Shown piece by piece: positions 42,926 through 52,111 of a stretch of 64,000 nt of DNA (position 1 is the stretch's first letter; every line of letters starts with the position of its first letter). The DNA comes from Variovorax sp. WS11. GTDB lineage: Bacteria > Pseudomonadota > Gammaproteobacteria > Burkholderiales > Burkholderiaceae_C. Under the pieces are notes generated by a model. It made no database searches and was not told where the DNA came from. It saw nothing but the letters and a program-made list of their open reading frames with translations. The stretch is taken from contig NZ_JAAGOW010000001.1 in the NCBI RefSeq assembly GCF_010499245.1, forward strand, positions 4,131,435-4,195,434. Direction: 5' to 3'. The translations under genes were made by a program, and so were the position numbers.

Positions 42926-43918
42926 TCAGGCGCGTCGCTCCAGCAACTGAGCCGCTAATTGTAGCAAACCCGCGGAGTGCGGATTCACGGGGAAGCCGGC
43001 GAGTGCATCGATCGCGCGCTGCGCCTCGGCCGCGGCGGCCTCGCGCGTGGCGTCGAGCGCGCCGGTTTCGCGCACGATGGCGACGATCTGCGGCAGCTGC
43101 GTCGTGTCGCCGGCCTCGATGGCGGCGCGAATGAGATCGCGCTGTGCCGCCGTGCCCCGCTGCATGGCGAGGATCAGCGGCAGGGTGGTCTTGCCTTCGC
43201 GCAGGTCGTCGCCGACGTTCTTGCCGGTCTCGTTGGCATCGCCGGCGTAGTCGAGCACGTCATCGATCACCTGGAAGGCGGTGCCGAGGGCCTGGCCGTA
43301 CGCGGCGCAGGCTTCTTCCGTTTCCGGCGTGGCGCCGGCGAGCACCGCGGCCAGGCGGGTGCTGGCCTCGAACAGCTTGGCTGTCTTCGAGCGGATCACG
43401 CGCAGATAGGCCTCCTCGTCGAGCGAGGCGTCATGCATGTTCATCAGCTGCAGCACCTCGCCCTCGGCGATCACGTTGGTGGCGTCGGCCAGGATCTCCA
43501 TGACGCGGATGTCGTGGGCGTCCAGCATCATCTGGAAGGCCCGGGAATAGAGAAAGTCGCCGACCAACACGCTGGCGGGGTTGCCGAAGGACTCGTTGGC
43601 GGTGGGGCGGCCGCGCCGCAGCGTGGATTCGTCGACCACGTCGTCGTGCAGCAGGGTCGCGGTATGGATGAACTCCACCACCGCAGCCAGGTTGAAGCGC
43701 TGTTCCCCGCGGTACCCCAGGGCGCCCGCCATGAGCAGCAGCAGCGCCGGGCGCAGCCGCTTGCCGCCGGCCGAGATGATGTACTGCGACACTTGGCGCA
43801 CCAGCGGGACGCCGGTGTCGAGGCGGCGGGCGATCACGAGATCGACCCCGGCCATGTCCTCGGCGATCAGGCTGAGCACGGCGGCGGCGGGGGAGTTATC
43901 GGCGGGGGGAACTGACAA
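42926..43918 (-). CDS. ispB: Octaprenyl (polyprenyl) diphosphate synthase
   Basis: The trans-prenyltransferase builds the long side chain of ubiquinone from FPP and IPP. The 330-residue helical protein has both aspartate-rich motifs: LLHDDVVDESTLRRGRPTAN (DDxxD) and QVIDDVLDYAGD (second DDxxD), with GGKRLRPALLLL near the N-terminus. It is divergent from rplU, the usual arrangement in proteobacteria. Just after its stop a CCTCAC/GTGAGG hairpin (42909-42923) precedes the tRNA gene. Chain length cannot be read reliably from sequence; C8 is usual for this group. Confidence 0.93.
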   Translation of the reverse strand: MSVPPADNSPAAAVLSLIAEDMAGVDLVIARRLDTGVPLVRQVSQYIISAGGKRLRPALLLLMAGALGYRGEQRFNLAAVVEFIHTATLLHDDVVDESTLRRGRPTANESFGNPASVLVGDFLYSRAFQMMLDAHDIRVMEILADATNVIAEGEVLQLMNMHDASLDEEAYLRVIRSKTAKLFEASTRLAAVLAGATPETEEACAAYGQALGTAFQVIDDVLDYAGDANETGKNVGDDLREGKTTLPLILAMQRGTAAQRDLIRAAIEAGDTTQLPQIVAIVRETGALDATREAAAAEAQRAIDALAGFPVNPHSAGLLQLAAQLLERRA

Positions 43919-44043
43919 GGCGAAGGCGCTCGTGCGCTGCTTGGGAAAGTACGGCCGGCCGGGGCCGGAACGCGCAGATTATAGGGAGCCAGGTGCCTCG
44001 GACGCCCCTGCGGGCCCGCGTCAATGGCAGAAACCGCCCGCCG

Positions 44044-44052
44044 TGCTAGAAT
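44044..44052 (+). promoter_or_regulatory. Extended -10 promoter of rplU
   Basis: TGCTAGAAT (TG at 44044-44045, -10 hexamer TAGAAT at 44047-44052) is an extended -10 element. A transcript would start near 44059, 44 bases before the rplU ATG. The -35 region is poor, as is common with extended -10 promoters. Confidence 0.6.
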
Positions 44053-44102
44053 CTTGGGCTCTGCGGAATTCGCCGCGGAGCCATCTTCCTCAAGAGGTTT
44101 AC

Positions 44103-44414
44103 ATGTACGCGGTCATAAAAACCGGCGGCAAGCAGTATCGCGTTGCTTCCGGCGAGAAAATTAAAGTAGAACAGATTGCTGCGGACGTAGGCCAGGAAAT
44201 CGTGATCGACCAAGTGCTCGCAGTCGGCGACGGCAGCGCTCTCAAGGTCGGTACGCCCCTGGTGTCCGGTGCAACGGTCACAGCCACCGTGCTGTCGCAT
44301 GGCAAGCACGACAAGGTCCGCATCTTCAAGATGCGCCGTCGCAAGCACTATCAGAAACGTCAAGGCCATCGCCAGCAGTTCACCGAGCTGCAAATCGGCG
44401 CGATCGCCGGCTAA
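44103..44414 (+). CDS. rplU: 50S ribosomal protein L21
   Basis: The 103-residue protein is a complete L21, opening MYAVIKTGGKQYRVASGEK and containing the KMRRRKHYQKRQGHRQQFTE C-terminal rRNA-binding segment. It binds 23S rRNA in the large subunit. AAGAGG precedes the ATG. rpmA follows after 12 bp, and a strong terminator closes the pair. Confidence 0.98.
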   Translation: MYAVIKTGGKQYRVASGEKIKVEQIAADVGQEIVIDQVLAVGDGSALKVGTPLVSGATVTATVLSHGKHDKVRIFKMRRRKHYQKRQGHRQQFTELQIGAIAG

Positions 44415-44426
44415 GGAGCTGACACC

Positions 44427-44684
44427 ATGGCACAGAAAAAAGGCGGCGGCTCTACGCGAAACGGGCGCGATTCCAAGCCCAAGATGCTCGGCGTGAAGGC
44501 TTTCGGCGGCGAACTGATCAGCGCAGGCTCGATCATCGTGCGCCAGCGCGGCACCCAGTTCCACCCCGGCACCAACGTCGGCGTGGGCAAGGACCACACG
44601 CTGTTCGCCCTGGTGGACGGCCATGTGTCCTTCGGTGTTAAGGGCGCGCTCAACAAGCAAACGGTCAACGTGACGCCGGCCTGA
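44427..44684 (+). CDS. rpmA: 50S ribosomal protein L27
   Basis: The 85-residue L27 starts MAQKKGGGSTRNGRDSKPKM, so it has the standard N-terminal tail reaching the peptidyl-transferase centre without the cleaved extension seen in Firmicutes. The GTNVGVGKDHTLFALVDG core is normal. AAGGAG lies upstream. It is co-transcribed with rplU. Confidence 0.98.
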   Translation: MAQKKGGGSTRNGRDSKPKMLGVKAFGGELISAGSIIVRQRGTQFHPGTNVGVGKDHTLFALVDGHVSFGVKGALNKQTVNVTPA

Positions 44685-44705
44685 GCCCGTCACTTCGATC
44701 CGCTC

Positions 44706-44736
44706 GAAGCCCCGCTTTGCCGGGGCTTCTTCATTT
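44706..44736 (+). terminator. Intrinsic terminator after rplU-rpmA
   Basis: GAAGCCCCG (44706-44714) pairs with CGGGGCTTC (44721-44729) around loop CTTTGC and is followed by TTCATTT. It lies 17 bases before the obgE ATG, so obgE needs either read-through or a promoter overlapping this hairpin. Confidence 0.8.
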
Positions 44737-44752
44737 GTAAACTGGACATCTC

Positions 44753-45805
44753 ATGAAGTTCGTCGACGAAGCCTTCATCGACATCGCCGCCGGCGATGGC
44801 GGCAACGGCTGCGTGTCGTTCCGCCATGAGAAGTACAAGGAATTCGGCGGCCCCGATGGCGGCGACGGCGGCCGCGGCGGCCATGTCTTCGCGGTGGCCG
44901 ACCCCAACCTCAACACGCTGGTGGACTTCCGCTTCTCGCGCCGCCACGAGGCCAGGCGCGGCCAGCACGGCATGGGCTCGGACATGTTCGGCGCGGCCGG
45001 CGACGACATCACGCTCAAGATGCCGGTGGGCACCATCATCAGCGATGTCGAGACCGGCGAAGTCCTGTTCGAACTGCTGACTCCGGGCGAGGTCACCATC
45101 ATCGCCAAGGGTGGAGACGGCGGCTTCGGCAACCTGCGCTTCAAGAGCGCCATCAACCGCGCGCCGCGCCAGAAGACGCCGGGCTGGGCTGGCGAGCGCA
45201 AGAGCCTCAAGCTGGAACTCAAGGTGCTGGCCGACGTCGGCCTGCTGGGCATGCCCAATGCGGGCAAGTCCACCCTCATCAGCGCGGTGTCGAACGCGCG
45301 CCCGCGCATTGCAGACTACCCCTTCACCACGCTGCACCCGAACCTGGGCGTGGTGCGGGTGGGGCCGGAGCAGAGTTTCGTGATTGCCGATTTGCCGGGC
45401 CTGATCGAAGGCGCCTCCGAGGGCGCCGGCCTGGGCCACCAGTTCCTGCGCCATCTGCAGCGCACCCGCCTGCTGCTGCACGTGGTGGACCTTGCGCCTT
45501 TCGACGATACCGATCCGGTTGCGCAGGCCAAGGCCATCGTCGGCGAACTCAAGAAGTACGACCCGGCGCTCTACGAGAAACCGCGCTGGCTGGTGCTCAA
45601 CAAGCTGGACATGATTCCGGTCGAGGAGCGGGCCGCGAAGGTGAAGGATTTCGTCAAGCGTCTGCGCTTCAAGGGTCCCGTGTTCGAGATCTCTGCGCTG
45701 ACCCGTGAAGGCTGCGAGACGCTGGTGCAGTCGGTCTACCAGCATGTCAAGGCGCAGCAGGTGGCGGAGCAGCCTCCCGCCGAGATCGATCCGCGTTTCG
45801 CCTGA
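44753..45805 (+). CDS. obgE: GTPase Obg
   Basis: The 350-residue GTPase has the glycine-rich Obg fold (DIAAGDGGNGCVSFRHEKY, GPDGGDGGRGG) at residues 1-158 and a G domain with G1 GMPNAGKSTL, G3 DLPGLIEGA and G4 NKLD. It acts in late 50S assembly and stress signalling. The acidic C-terminal domain of some homologues is short here, ending EQPPAEIDPRFA. Gene order rplU-rpmA-obgE-proB is standard for the group. Confidence 0.97.
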   Translation: MKFVDEAFIDIAAGDGGNGCVSFRHEKYKEFGGPDGGDGGRGGHVFAVADPNLNTLVDFRFSRRHEARRGQHGMGSDMFGAAGDDITLKMPVGTIISDVETGEVLFELLTPGEVTIIAKGGDGGFGNLRFKSAINRAPRQKTPGWAGERKSLKLELKVLADVGLLGMPNAGKSTLISAVSNARPRIADYPFTTLHPNLGVVRVGPEQSFVIADLPGLIEGASEGAGLGHQFLRHLQRTRLLLHVVDLAPFDDTDPVAQAKAIVGELKKYDPALYEKPRWLVLNKLDMIPVEERAAKVKDFVKRLRFKGPVFEISALTREGCETLVQSVYQHVKAQQVAEQPPAEIDPRFA

Positions 45806-45821
45806 CAGGACTTCCACGCCG

Positions 45822-46952
45822 ATGACTACCTCTACCGTCCTGCGCGATGCCCGCCGCCTCGTGGTCAAGGTCGGTTCCAGCTTGGTCACCAACGAAGGCC
45901 GGGGCCTGGACGACCAGGCCATCGGCGAGTGGTGCCGCCAGCTCGCGGCCCTGGTGCGCGATGGCCGTGAGGTGGTGATGGTCTCAAGCGGCGCCATCGC
46001 CGAGGGCATGAAGCGCCTGGGCTGGCGCACGCGCCCGCACGAGGTTCACGAGTTGCAGGCCGCGGCAGCGGTCGGGCAGATGGGCCTGGCCCAGATCTAC
46101 GAGACCAAGCTGCGCGAGAACGGACTGGGCAGCGCCCAGGTGCTGCTCACCCATGCCGACCTGGCCGACCGCGAGCGCTACCTGAATGCCCGCTCCACGC
46201 TGGTGACCCTGCTCGCGCTCGGCGTGGTGCCGGTCATCAACGAGAACGACACGGTGGTCAACGACGAGATCAAGTTCGGCGACAACGACACCCTGGGCGC
46301 GCTGGTCGCCAACCTGGTGGAGGCCGATGCGCTGGTGATCCTGACCGACCAGAAGGGCCTCTACACCGCCGACCCGCGCAAGGACCCGGACGCGTGCTTC
46401 GTGCACGAGGCGGCCGCGGGCGATCCCGCGCTGGAAGCCATGGCCGGCGGCGCGGGCAGCAGCATCGGCCGCGGAGGCATGATCACCAAGATCCTGGCCG
46501 CCAAGCGCGCCGCGGGGTCGGGCGCTTCGACCGTGATCGCCTGGGGCCGCGAGCCCGATGCCCTGCTGCGCCTGACGCGCGGCGAGTCCATTGGCACCCT
46601 GCTGGTGGCGCAGACTGCCAAGCATCAGGCGCGCAAGCGCTGGATGGCCGATCACCTGCAGATGCGCGGCTCGGTCACGGTGGACGCCGGCGCCGCCGCC
46701 AAGGTGCGGGGCGAGGGCAAGAGCCTGCTTCCGATCGGCATGACCGGGGTCGAGGGCGAGTTCTCGCGCGGGGACGTGATCGCCGTTCGGGACGCCGCGG
46801 GCATCGAGCTGGCCCGCGGGCTGGCCAACTACTCCAGCGCCGAGGCGCGACTGCTGTGCCGCAAGCCCTCGGCCGAGTTCGAGCGTCTGCTGGGCTACGC
46901 GGCTGAGCCGGAAATGGTGCACCGGGACAACATGGTCCTGATGCCCGTCTGA
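45822..46952 (+). CDS. proB: Glutamate 5-kinase
   Basis: The enzyme phosphorylates glutamate to gamma-glutamyl phosphate, the first step of proline synthesis. The 376-residue protein has an amino-acid kinase domain (LVVKVGSSLVTNEG, VINENDTVVNDEIKFGDNDTL, IGRGGMITKI) and a C-terminal PUA domain from about residue 280. ProB is usually feedback-inhibited by proline. It starts 16 bp after obgE and is convergent, 4 bp apart, with the CNP1-like gene. Confidence 0.97.
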   Translation: MTTSTVLRDARRLVVKVGSSLVTNEGRGLDDQAIGEWCRQLAALVRDGREVVMVSSGAIAEGMKRLGWRTRPHEVHELQAAAAVGQMGLAQIYETKLRENGLGSAQVLLTHADLADRERYLNARSTLVTLLALGVVPVINENDTVVNDEIKFGDNDTLGALVANLVEADALVILTDQKGLYTADPRKDPDACFVHEAAAGDPALEAMAGGAGSSIGRGGMITKILAAKRAAGSGASTVIAWGREPDALLRLTRGESIGTLLVAQTAKHQARKRWMADHLQMRGSVTVDAGAAAKVRGEGKSLLPIGMTGVEGEFSRGDVIAVRDAAGIELARGLANYSSAEARLLCRKPSAEFERLLGYAAEPEMVHRDNMVLMPV

Positions 46953-46956
46953 AGTC

Positions 46957-47511
46957 TCAGGGGAGCTCGCGCAGCGGGTTCTTCATCTGCTGGAGCATCT
47001 CACGCACCGAGGCGCGCGGCGCGTGGTCGCGGCAGACGCCCTGCCGTGACAGCTCCCTGGCATAGCGCGTGCGGTCGTCGATGCGCTTCCATTCCGCTGT
47101 TTTCACGACTTGCCAAGCCCCTTGGCTGTAGCGCGCGTATTGCCTGACCTCCTCCGAGGCGCAGCGGATCCCTTCGTAGAAGGCATTGGTGCCACCGCCG
47201 CCCGTCTTGCTGCTGGCCACCACCACGTAACGGACCACGCCGTCGCCCGTGACGCTGAGGGTGGCCGGGTCGACGCCGAACTTGAGCGTCGAGTAGGGCG
47301 GCATCTCGATCTGAATCAGCCGGCTCTCGCTGAAGGCGGGGGGCGGCGGCACCTCGGCCTCTTTCCATTCGTCGGCCTGGGCGGTCACCTTGGGCGGTGG
47401 CGGCATCCCGGCCTGGGCCCAGTCCGGGTTGTCGGTGTCCCTGGGGGTCGAGCCGCAGGCGGCCAGGACGCCCGCCAGGGCGAGCACAAGAGCCGGCTTA
47501 GCGCGGCGCAT
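46957..47511 (-). CDS. CNP1-like lipoprotein
   Basis: The 184-residue protein has a lipoprotein signal (MRRAKPALVLALAGVLAAC) and a CNP1-like domain (LKFGVDPATLSVTGDGVVRY, then NAFYEGIRCASEEVRQYAR, WKRIDD and QGVCRDHAPR). This family was named from a Neisseria conserved protein; its role is unknown. The MRRAK start overlaps the end of rppH by 14 bases on the same strand, suggesting coupling; a longer open frame to 47610 would overlap rppH much further. Confidence 0.82.
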   Translation of the reverse strand: MRRAKPALVLALAGVLAACGSTPRDTDNPDWAQAGMPPPPKVTAQADEWKEAEVPPPPAFSESRLIQIEMPPYSTLKFGVDPATLSVTGDGVVRYVVVASSKTGGGGTNAFYEGIRCASEEVRQYARYSQGAWQVVKTAEWKRIDDRTRYARELSRQGVCRDHAPRASVREMLQQMKNPLRELP

Positions 47512-48157
47512 GAAGAGGGTCGTTGGTCGAAGACGGGTCGGATGCGGGATGAGGGGCATTGGGATTCGGGTCGAAGCTCGCCCCGGGAGGCAATTCGAAG
47601 TGGGTTTCATGGCCTGCGCCGGGCGGATGGCGCTCGAACTCGCGAGCGCGCACGTTGCTGCGCAGGAAACGGTTGCGGAAGTCCTGCCGGGGCAGGTAGC
47701 GGGCCAGTTCGGTCAGCGCCATTTCATAGACGCCGCGCTTGAACTCGACCACCACGTCAAGCGGGACCCAGTAGTCGTGCCAGCGCCAGGCGTCGAATTC
47801 GGGGTGGTCGGTGGCGCGCAGGTTCAGGTCCCAGTCGTGGCCGGTCAGCTGCAGCAAGTACCAGATCTGCTTCTGGCCCTTGTAGTGACCCCGTGCGTCA
47901 CGGCGAATGAACCGGTCCGGCACCTCGTAGCGCAACCAGTCGCGGGTACGGGCCACGATGCGCACATGCTCCGGATGGAGTCCGACTTCTTCGTGCAGCT
48001 CCCGGAACATGGCCTGTTCGGGACTCTCGCCGCGATCGATGCCGCCTTGCGGGAACTGCCAGGAATGGGTCCGGATGCGCTTGCCCCAGAAAACCTGGTT
48101 CTTCTGGTTGAGCAGGATGATGCCGACGTTGGGCCTGAAGCCGTCGCGGTCGAGCAT
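47498..48157 (-). CDS. rppH: RNA pyrophosphohydrolase (Nudix)
   Basis: The enzyme removes pyrophosphate from the 5' end of mRNA and so starts RNase E-dependent decay. The 219-residue protein opens MLDRDGFRPNVGIILLNQKN and contains the Nudix box GGIDRGESPEQAMFRELHEEVG. It has a ~45-residue tail beyond the usual length, rich in Pro and Asn, ending PSSTNDPLHAPR. It is divergent from proS with a 123-bp intergenic region and overlaps the CNP1-like gene. Confidence 0.95.
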   Translation of the reverse strand: MLDRDGFRPNVGIILLNQKNQVFWGKRIRTHSWQFPQGGIDRGESPEQAMFRELHEEVGLHPEHVRIVARTRDWLRYEVPDRFIRRDARGHYKGQKQIWYLLQLTGHDWDLNLRATDHPEFDAWRWHDYWVPLDVVVEFKRGVYEMALTELARYLPRQDFRNRFLRSNVRAREFERHPPGAGHETHFELPPGASFDPNPNAPHPASDPSSTNDPLHAPR

Positions 48158-48280
48158 AATCAAACCCCAATTTTTTGAACTGAGTCGATTATGCATGCCG
48201 GGTCGCCCTCGGCAAAGCGACCGGTTCCGGGGCGCCGCCGGGCGTTCCTCCCCTACCTGGATTCCTTTTCTGCGCGACCG

Positions 48281-50026
48281 ATGAAAGCTTCCCGATTCTT
48301 TATCTCCACCCTCAAGGAAGCGCCGGCTGACGCCGAAGTCGCGAGCCACCGGCTCATGATGCGCGCCGGCATGATCAAGAAGCTGGGCACCGGCATCTAC
48401 ACGTACATGCCCATGGGGCTGCGCGTGATCCGCAAGGTCGAGGCCATCGTGCGCGAGGAGATGAACCGCGCCGGCGCCGTCGAGCTTGCCATGCCGGTGG
48501 TCCAGCCGGCCGAGCTGTGGGAGGAGAGCGGCCGCTTCCAGGCTTACGGCCCCGAGCTGCTGCGTATCAAGGACCGGCACGAGCGCGGCTTCGTCGTGCA
48601 GCCGACCAGCGAGGAGGTCGTCACCGACATCGCCCGCCAGGAGATCCGCAGCTACAAGCAGCTGCCCAAGAACCTCTACCAGATCCAGACCAAGTTCCGC
48701 GACGAGCGCCGTCCGCGCTTCGGCCTGATGCGTGGGCGCGAGTTCATCATGAAGGACGCCTACAGCTTCGACCGCGACCTCGAAAGCGCCAAGGCCAGCT
48801 ACCAGGTCATGGCGGACGCCTACCGCAAGATCTTCGACCGCTTCGGCCTGCGCTACCGCGCGGTGGCCGCGGACAGCGGTGCGATCGGCGGCGACGTCAG
48901 CCAGGAATTCCAGGTGATCGCCGCCACCGGCGAGGACGCGATCGTCTACTGCCCCGGCAGCGATTACGCGGCCAACATGGAGAAGGCCGAGGCGCTGGCC
49001 CCTGCCGGCCCGCGGCCCGCGGCGGCCCAGGCGCTGGCCAAGACCCCCACGCCGGGCAAGGCCACCTGCGAGGAGGTTGCCGAGTTGCTGAGCGTGCCGC
49101 TTTCGACCAGCGTCAAGTCCCTGGTGCTGGCCACCGACAAGCTCGGCGCCGACGGCCAGGTCGAGAGCTCCCAGGTCTGGCTGCTGCTGGTGCGCGGCGA
49201 TCACGATATGAACGAGATCAAGGTGAGCAAGGTGCCGGGCCTGGACCAGGGCTTCCGCTTCGCGACCAGCGCCGAGATCGACGAGCACTTCGGCTGCAAG
49301 CCCGGCTACCTCGGCCCGCTCGCCCTGAAGAAGCCCGTGAAGCTGGTGGCTGACCGCGAGGTGGCGGTGATGGCCGACTGGATCACCGGCGCCAACGAGG
49401 TCGACTTTCACATGACCGGCGTCAACTGGGGCCGCGACCTGCCCGAGCCCGAGCTGGTGGCCGACCTGCGCAACGTCGTGGCCGGCGACCTCTCGCCCGA
49501 CGGCAAGGGCGTGCTGGCGATCGAGCGCGGCATCGAGATCGGCCATGTGTTCGTGCTCGGCACCAAGTACAGCAAACCGATGAACGCCACCTTCCTCGAC
49601 GAGGCCGGCAAGCCGCAGTTCCTCGAGATGGGCTGCTACGGCATCGGCATCTCGCGCCTGCCCGCGGCCGCGATCGAGCAGAACAACGACGAGCGCGGGA
49701 TCATCTGGCCCGACGCCATCGCACCCTTCACCGTGGTGCTGTGCCCGATCGGCATGGACCGCAGCGCGGAGGTTCAGCAGGCGGCCGAGGCGCTCTACGG
49801 CGAGCTGCTGGCCGCCGGTGCCGATGTGCTGCTCGACGACCGCGGCGAGCGCCCCGGCGCCATGTTTGCCGACTGGGAGCTGATCGGCGTGCCGCACCGC
49901 GTGGTCATCTCCGACCGCGGCCTGAAGGACGGCCAGTTCGAGTACCAGCACCGCCGCGACACGGCGGCGACCAAGGTGCCCGTGGCCGAGGTCGCAGCCT
50001 TCATCAAGGGAAAACTGGCCGCATGA
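48281..50026 (+). CDS. proS: Prolyl-tRNA synthetase
   Basis: The class II synthetase charges tRNA-Pro. The 581-residue protein is of the bacterial type, with motifs 1-3, an inserted YbaK-like editing domain (about residues 225-400, including VPLSTSVKSLVLATDK and GANEVDFHMTGVNWGRD) and a C-terminal anticodon-binding domain. The start MKASRFFISTLKEAPADAEV at 48281 is the family start; the frame is open 90 bases further upstream. The stop overlaps the ATG of the transglycosylase gene. Confidence 0.98.
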   Translation: MKASRFFISTLKEAPADAEVASHRLMMRAGMIKKLGTGIYTYMPMGLRVIRKVEAIVREEMNRAGAVELAMPVVQPAELWEESGRFQAYGPELLRIKDRHERGFVVQPTSEEVVTDIARQEIRSYKQLPKNLYQIQTKFRDERRPRFGLMRGREFIMKDAYSFDRDLESAKASYQVMADAYRKIFDRFGLRYRAVAADSGAIGGDVSQEFQVIAATGEDAIVYCPGSDYAANMEKAEALAPAGPRPAAAQALAKTPTPGKATCEEVAELLSVPLSTSVKSLVLATDKLGADGQVESSQVWLLLVRGDHDMNEIKVSKVPGLDQGFRFATSAEIDEHFGCKPGYLGPLALKKPVKLVADREVAVMADWITGANEVDFHMTGVNWGRDLPEPELVADLRNVVAGDLSPDGKGVLAIERGIEIGHVFVLGTKYSKPMNATFLDEAGKPQFLEMGCYGIGISRLPAAAIEQNNDERGIIWPDAIAPFTVVLCPIGMDRSAEVQQAAEALYGELLAAGADVLLDDRGERPGAMFADWELIGVPHRVVISDRGLKDGQFEYQHRRDTAATKVPVAEVAAFIKGKLAA

Positions 50027-50667
50027 GCCTTTCCCGGCGCTCGTGCCTCCTGGCGGGCGCCGCCGCCGGAACGCTGCCGTTCTCGCTGCTGCCGCGCACG
50101 GCCCATGCCGGCGCGCAGATCGAGGAGCCGCTGATCGATTCGGTGCGCAACGCTCTGATCTCTGCCGTACGGAGCAGCGCTCCGCCAAAGCCCGAGTTCA
50201 GCAATACCGCCTCGCGCCTCGCCTTCCTCCGCTGGCTGGGTGAGATGAGCGAGCGCCTGAAGAAGAAGATTCCCGGGCATCAGGAACGCCTCGAGTTTCT
50301 GCAGACCGTCTGGTACGAGAGCAGGCGTGCGGGTTTGGACGTCAGCCTGGTGCTGGGTCTCGTCCAGGTCGAAAGCAATTTCCGAAAGTTCGCCGTGTCG
50401 AGCGCGGGCGCGCGCGGCCTCATGCAAGTCATGCCCTTCTGGACCCGCGTGATCGGCGACGGCGATTCCTCCAAGCTGTTCCACATGCAGACCAACCTGC
50501 GCTTCGGCTGCGTGATCCTGCGCCACTACCTCGATCGCGAGGCCGGCGACCTGTTCATGACGCTGGGGCGCTACAACGGCAGCCGCGGCCGTGCGCCGTA
50601 CCCGAATGCGGTGTTCTCCAACCAGCGGCTCTGGGCCTTCAACGACCGGCGCGACGACAGCGGCTAG
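50023..50667 (+). CDS. Lytic transglycosylase (SLT domain)
   Basis: The 214-residue exported protein has a twin-Arg-like signal (LSRRSCLLAGAAAGTLPFSL, ending TAHA) and an SLT domain. The catalytic Glu is in LVQVESNFRKFAVSSAGARG, followed by LMQVMPFW and GRYNGSRGRAPYP. It cleaves the MurNAc-GlcNAc bond of peptidoglycan with formation of 1,6-anhydroMurNAc. The ATGA overlap with proS implies coupled translation. It is convergent with the CorC-like gene, with 3 bp between stops. Confidence 0.92.
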   Translation: MSLSRRSCLLAGAAAGTLPFSLLPRTAHAGAQIEEPLIDSVRNALISAVRSSAPPKPEFSNTASRLAFLRWLGEMSERLKKKIPGHQERLEFLQTVWYESRRAGLDVSLVLGLVQVESNFRKFAVSSAGARGLMQVMPFWTRVIGDGDSSKLFHMQTNLRFGCVILRHYLDREAGDLFMTLGRYNGSRGRAPYPNAVFSNQRLWAFNDRRDDSG

Positions 50668-50670
50668 CCA

Positions 50671-51984
50671 CTAGGCCACCGGCGTGGCCGCCACGGCGCC
50701 GCCGCGCGTCACCATCACCTGGTCGATGCGGTGGCTGTCCACGTCCATCACCTCGAAGGTGAAGCCGCCCCAGCTCACGGTGTCGGTGCGCTTGGGCATG
50801 CGGCGCAGCATCACCATCAGGAAGCCAGCCAGCGTTTCGTACTCGTCGGCATGCGGCAGCTCGTCGATGTCGAGGGCGCGCTGCACGTCCTGGATCGGCG
50901 TCACGCCGTCGATCAGCCATGAGTTCTCGTCGCGCCGGACGATCTGCTGCTCCTCGTCCTGCACGCCGACCAGGTCGCCCATGACCGTGCTCATCACGTC
51001 GTTGAGCGTGATCACGCCCACCACCAGCGCGTATTCGTTGACGATGATCGCGAAGTCCTCGTGCGCCTGCTGGAACTGCTCCAGCACCTCGGTGAGCGAG
51101 AGCCGGTCGGGGATGATCAGCGCCTTGTGCAGCGGCAGGCCCTGGCCGAAGGCCAGGGGCTGGCCGCTGAGCACGCGCTGGAACATGTCCTTGGCGTCCA
51201 CGTAGCCCAGCACATGGTCGATGTCGCCCTCGCACACCGGGTAGGCCGAGAAGGGTTCGGCCACGATGCGGGCGCGCAGCACCGCCTCGGGGTCGTCCTT
51301 CTGGAACCAGGCGATGCGATCGCGCGAGGTCATCACGCTGCTGACCAGGCGCGTGTCGAGCTCGAACACGTTGGCGATCACCTGCTGCTCGCGCACGGCC
51401 AGGATACCGGCGCGGGCGCCGGCCTCGGTCATGGCGAGGATGTCGGCCGAGGTGATCTTGTCGTCGCGCTGCATGGGCAAGCCCAGCAGCTTGAAGAGCA
51501 GGTCGGTGCAGTGGGTGAACAGCCAGACCAGTGGCTTCATCACGGTGATCAGCACCTGCATCGGCCCGACCATGCGCATCGCCAGGCGCTCGGGGTCGTT
51601 CATGCCCAGGCGCTTGGGGAACAGATCGGCGAACACCAGGAACACCGCGATGATGGTGACGAAGGAAGCCAGGAAGGCGGCGGTCTGCGCCGTCTGGACC
51701 GTGAACCAGAGCTCGAAGAGCCGCGCGAAGTAGGGGCTGAGCGAGCCTTCGCCGACCACGCCACCCAGGATGGCCACCGCATTGAGTCCGATCTGGACCA
51801 CGGTGAAGTAGTGGCCCGGCTGTTCCTGGATGCGCAGCACGCGCTCAGCGCGCGCATCGCCTTCGTCGGCCATCTGCCGTAGCCGCAGGCGGCGCGAGGC
51901 GGCCAGCGAGATCTCGGCCAGCGAGAAGAAGGCGCTGGTCGCGATTAGGAGGGCGATGATGAGAAGGCTTTGGGTCAGCGTCAT
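50671..51984 (-). CDS. CorC/CNNM-family membrane protein with CBS domains
   Basis: The 437-residue protein has an N-terminal DUF21/CNNM transmembrane domain (residues ~1-200, SAFFSLAEISLAASRRLRLR, FADLFPKRLGMNDPERLA), a CBS pair (about 215-340) and a C-terminal CorC/HlyC domain. Family members are linked to magnesium or cobalt efflux and to haemolysin co-expression. The start MTLTQSLL at 51984 lacks a clear ribosome site; an ATG at 52008 is possible. A 66-bp repeat lies in the 127-bp gap upstream, on the opposite strand. Confidence 0.9.
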   Translation of the reverse strand: MTLTQSLLIIALLIATSAFFSLAEISLAASRRLRLRQMADEGDARAERVLRIQEQPGHYFTVVQIGLNAVAILGGVVGEGSLSPYFARLFELWFTVQTAQTAAFLASFVTIIAVFLVFADLFPKRLGMNDPERLAMRMVGPMQVLITVMKPLVWLFTHCTDLLFKLLGLPMQRDDKITSADILAMTEAGARAGILAVREQQVIANVFELDTRLVSSVMTSRDRIAWFQKDDPEAVLRARIVAEPFSAYPVCEGDIDHVLGYVDAKDMFQRVLSGQPLAFGQGLPLHKALIIPDRLSLTEVLEQFQQAHEDFAIIVNEYALVVGVITLNDVMSTVMGDLVGVQDEEQQIVRRDENSWLIDGVTPIQDVQRALDIDELPHADEYETLAGFLMVMLRRMPKRTDTVSWGGFTFEVMDVDSHRIDQVMVTRGGAVAATPVA

Positions 51985-52014
51985 GGGTCGGTCGGGGAAG
52001 ACCGACATGGTGCC

Positions 52015-52080
52015 ATGAGCCGCACGGCCGCTCCGAAGGCTCATAGCACCGTAGCCGCAGGCGAAGGTACTCCAGTGAGC
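52015..52080 (+). repeat. 66-bp ATG...GTGAGC element, copy B (orphan)
   Basis: It differs from copy C (60295-60360) at about nine of 66 positions and encodes MSRTAAPKAHSTVAAGEGTP followed by VS. It lies between two minus-strand genes, on the plus strand, so its terminal GTGAGC does not start any recognisable gene; the frame beyond runs antisense to the AAA ATPase. This copy shows that the element is a dispersed repeat and not only a leader of one operon. Confidence 0.7.
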
Positions 52081-52111
52081 CGCACCCGGCGCTGCCGCCG
52101 CGCCGCCTGCG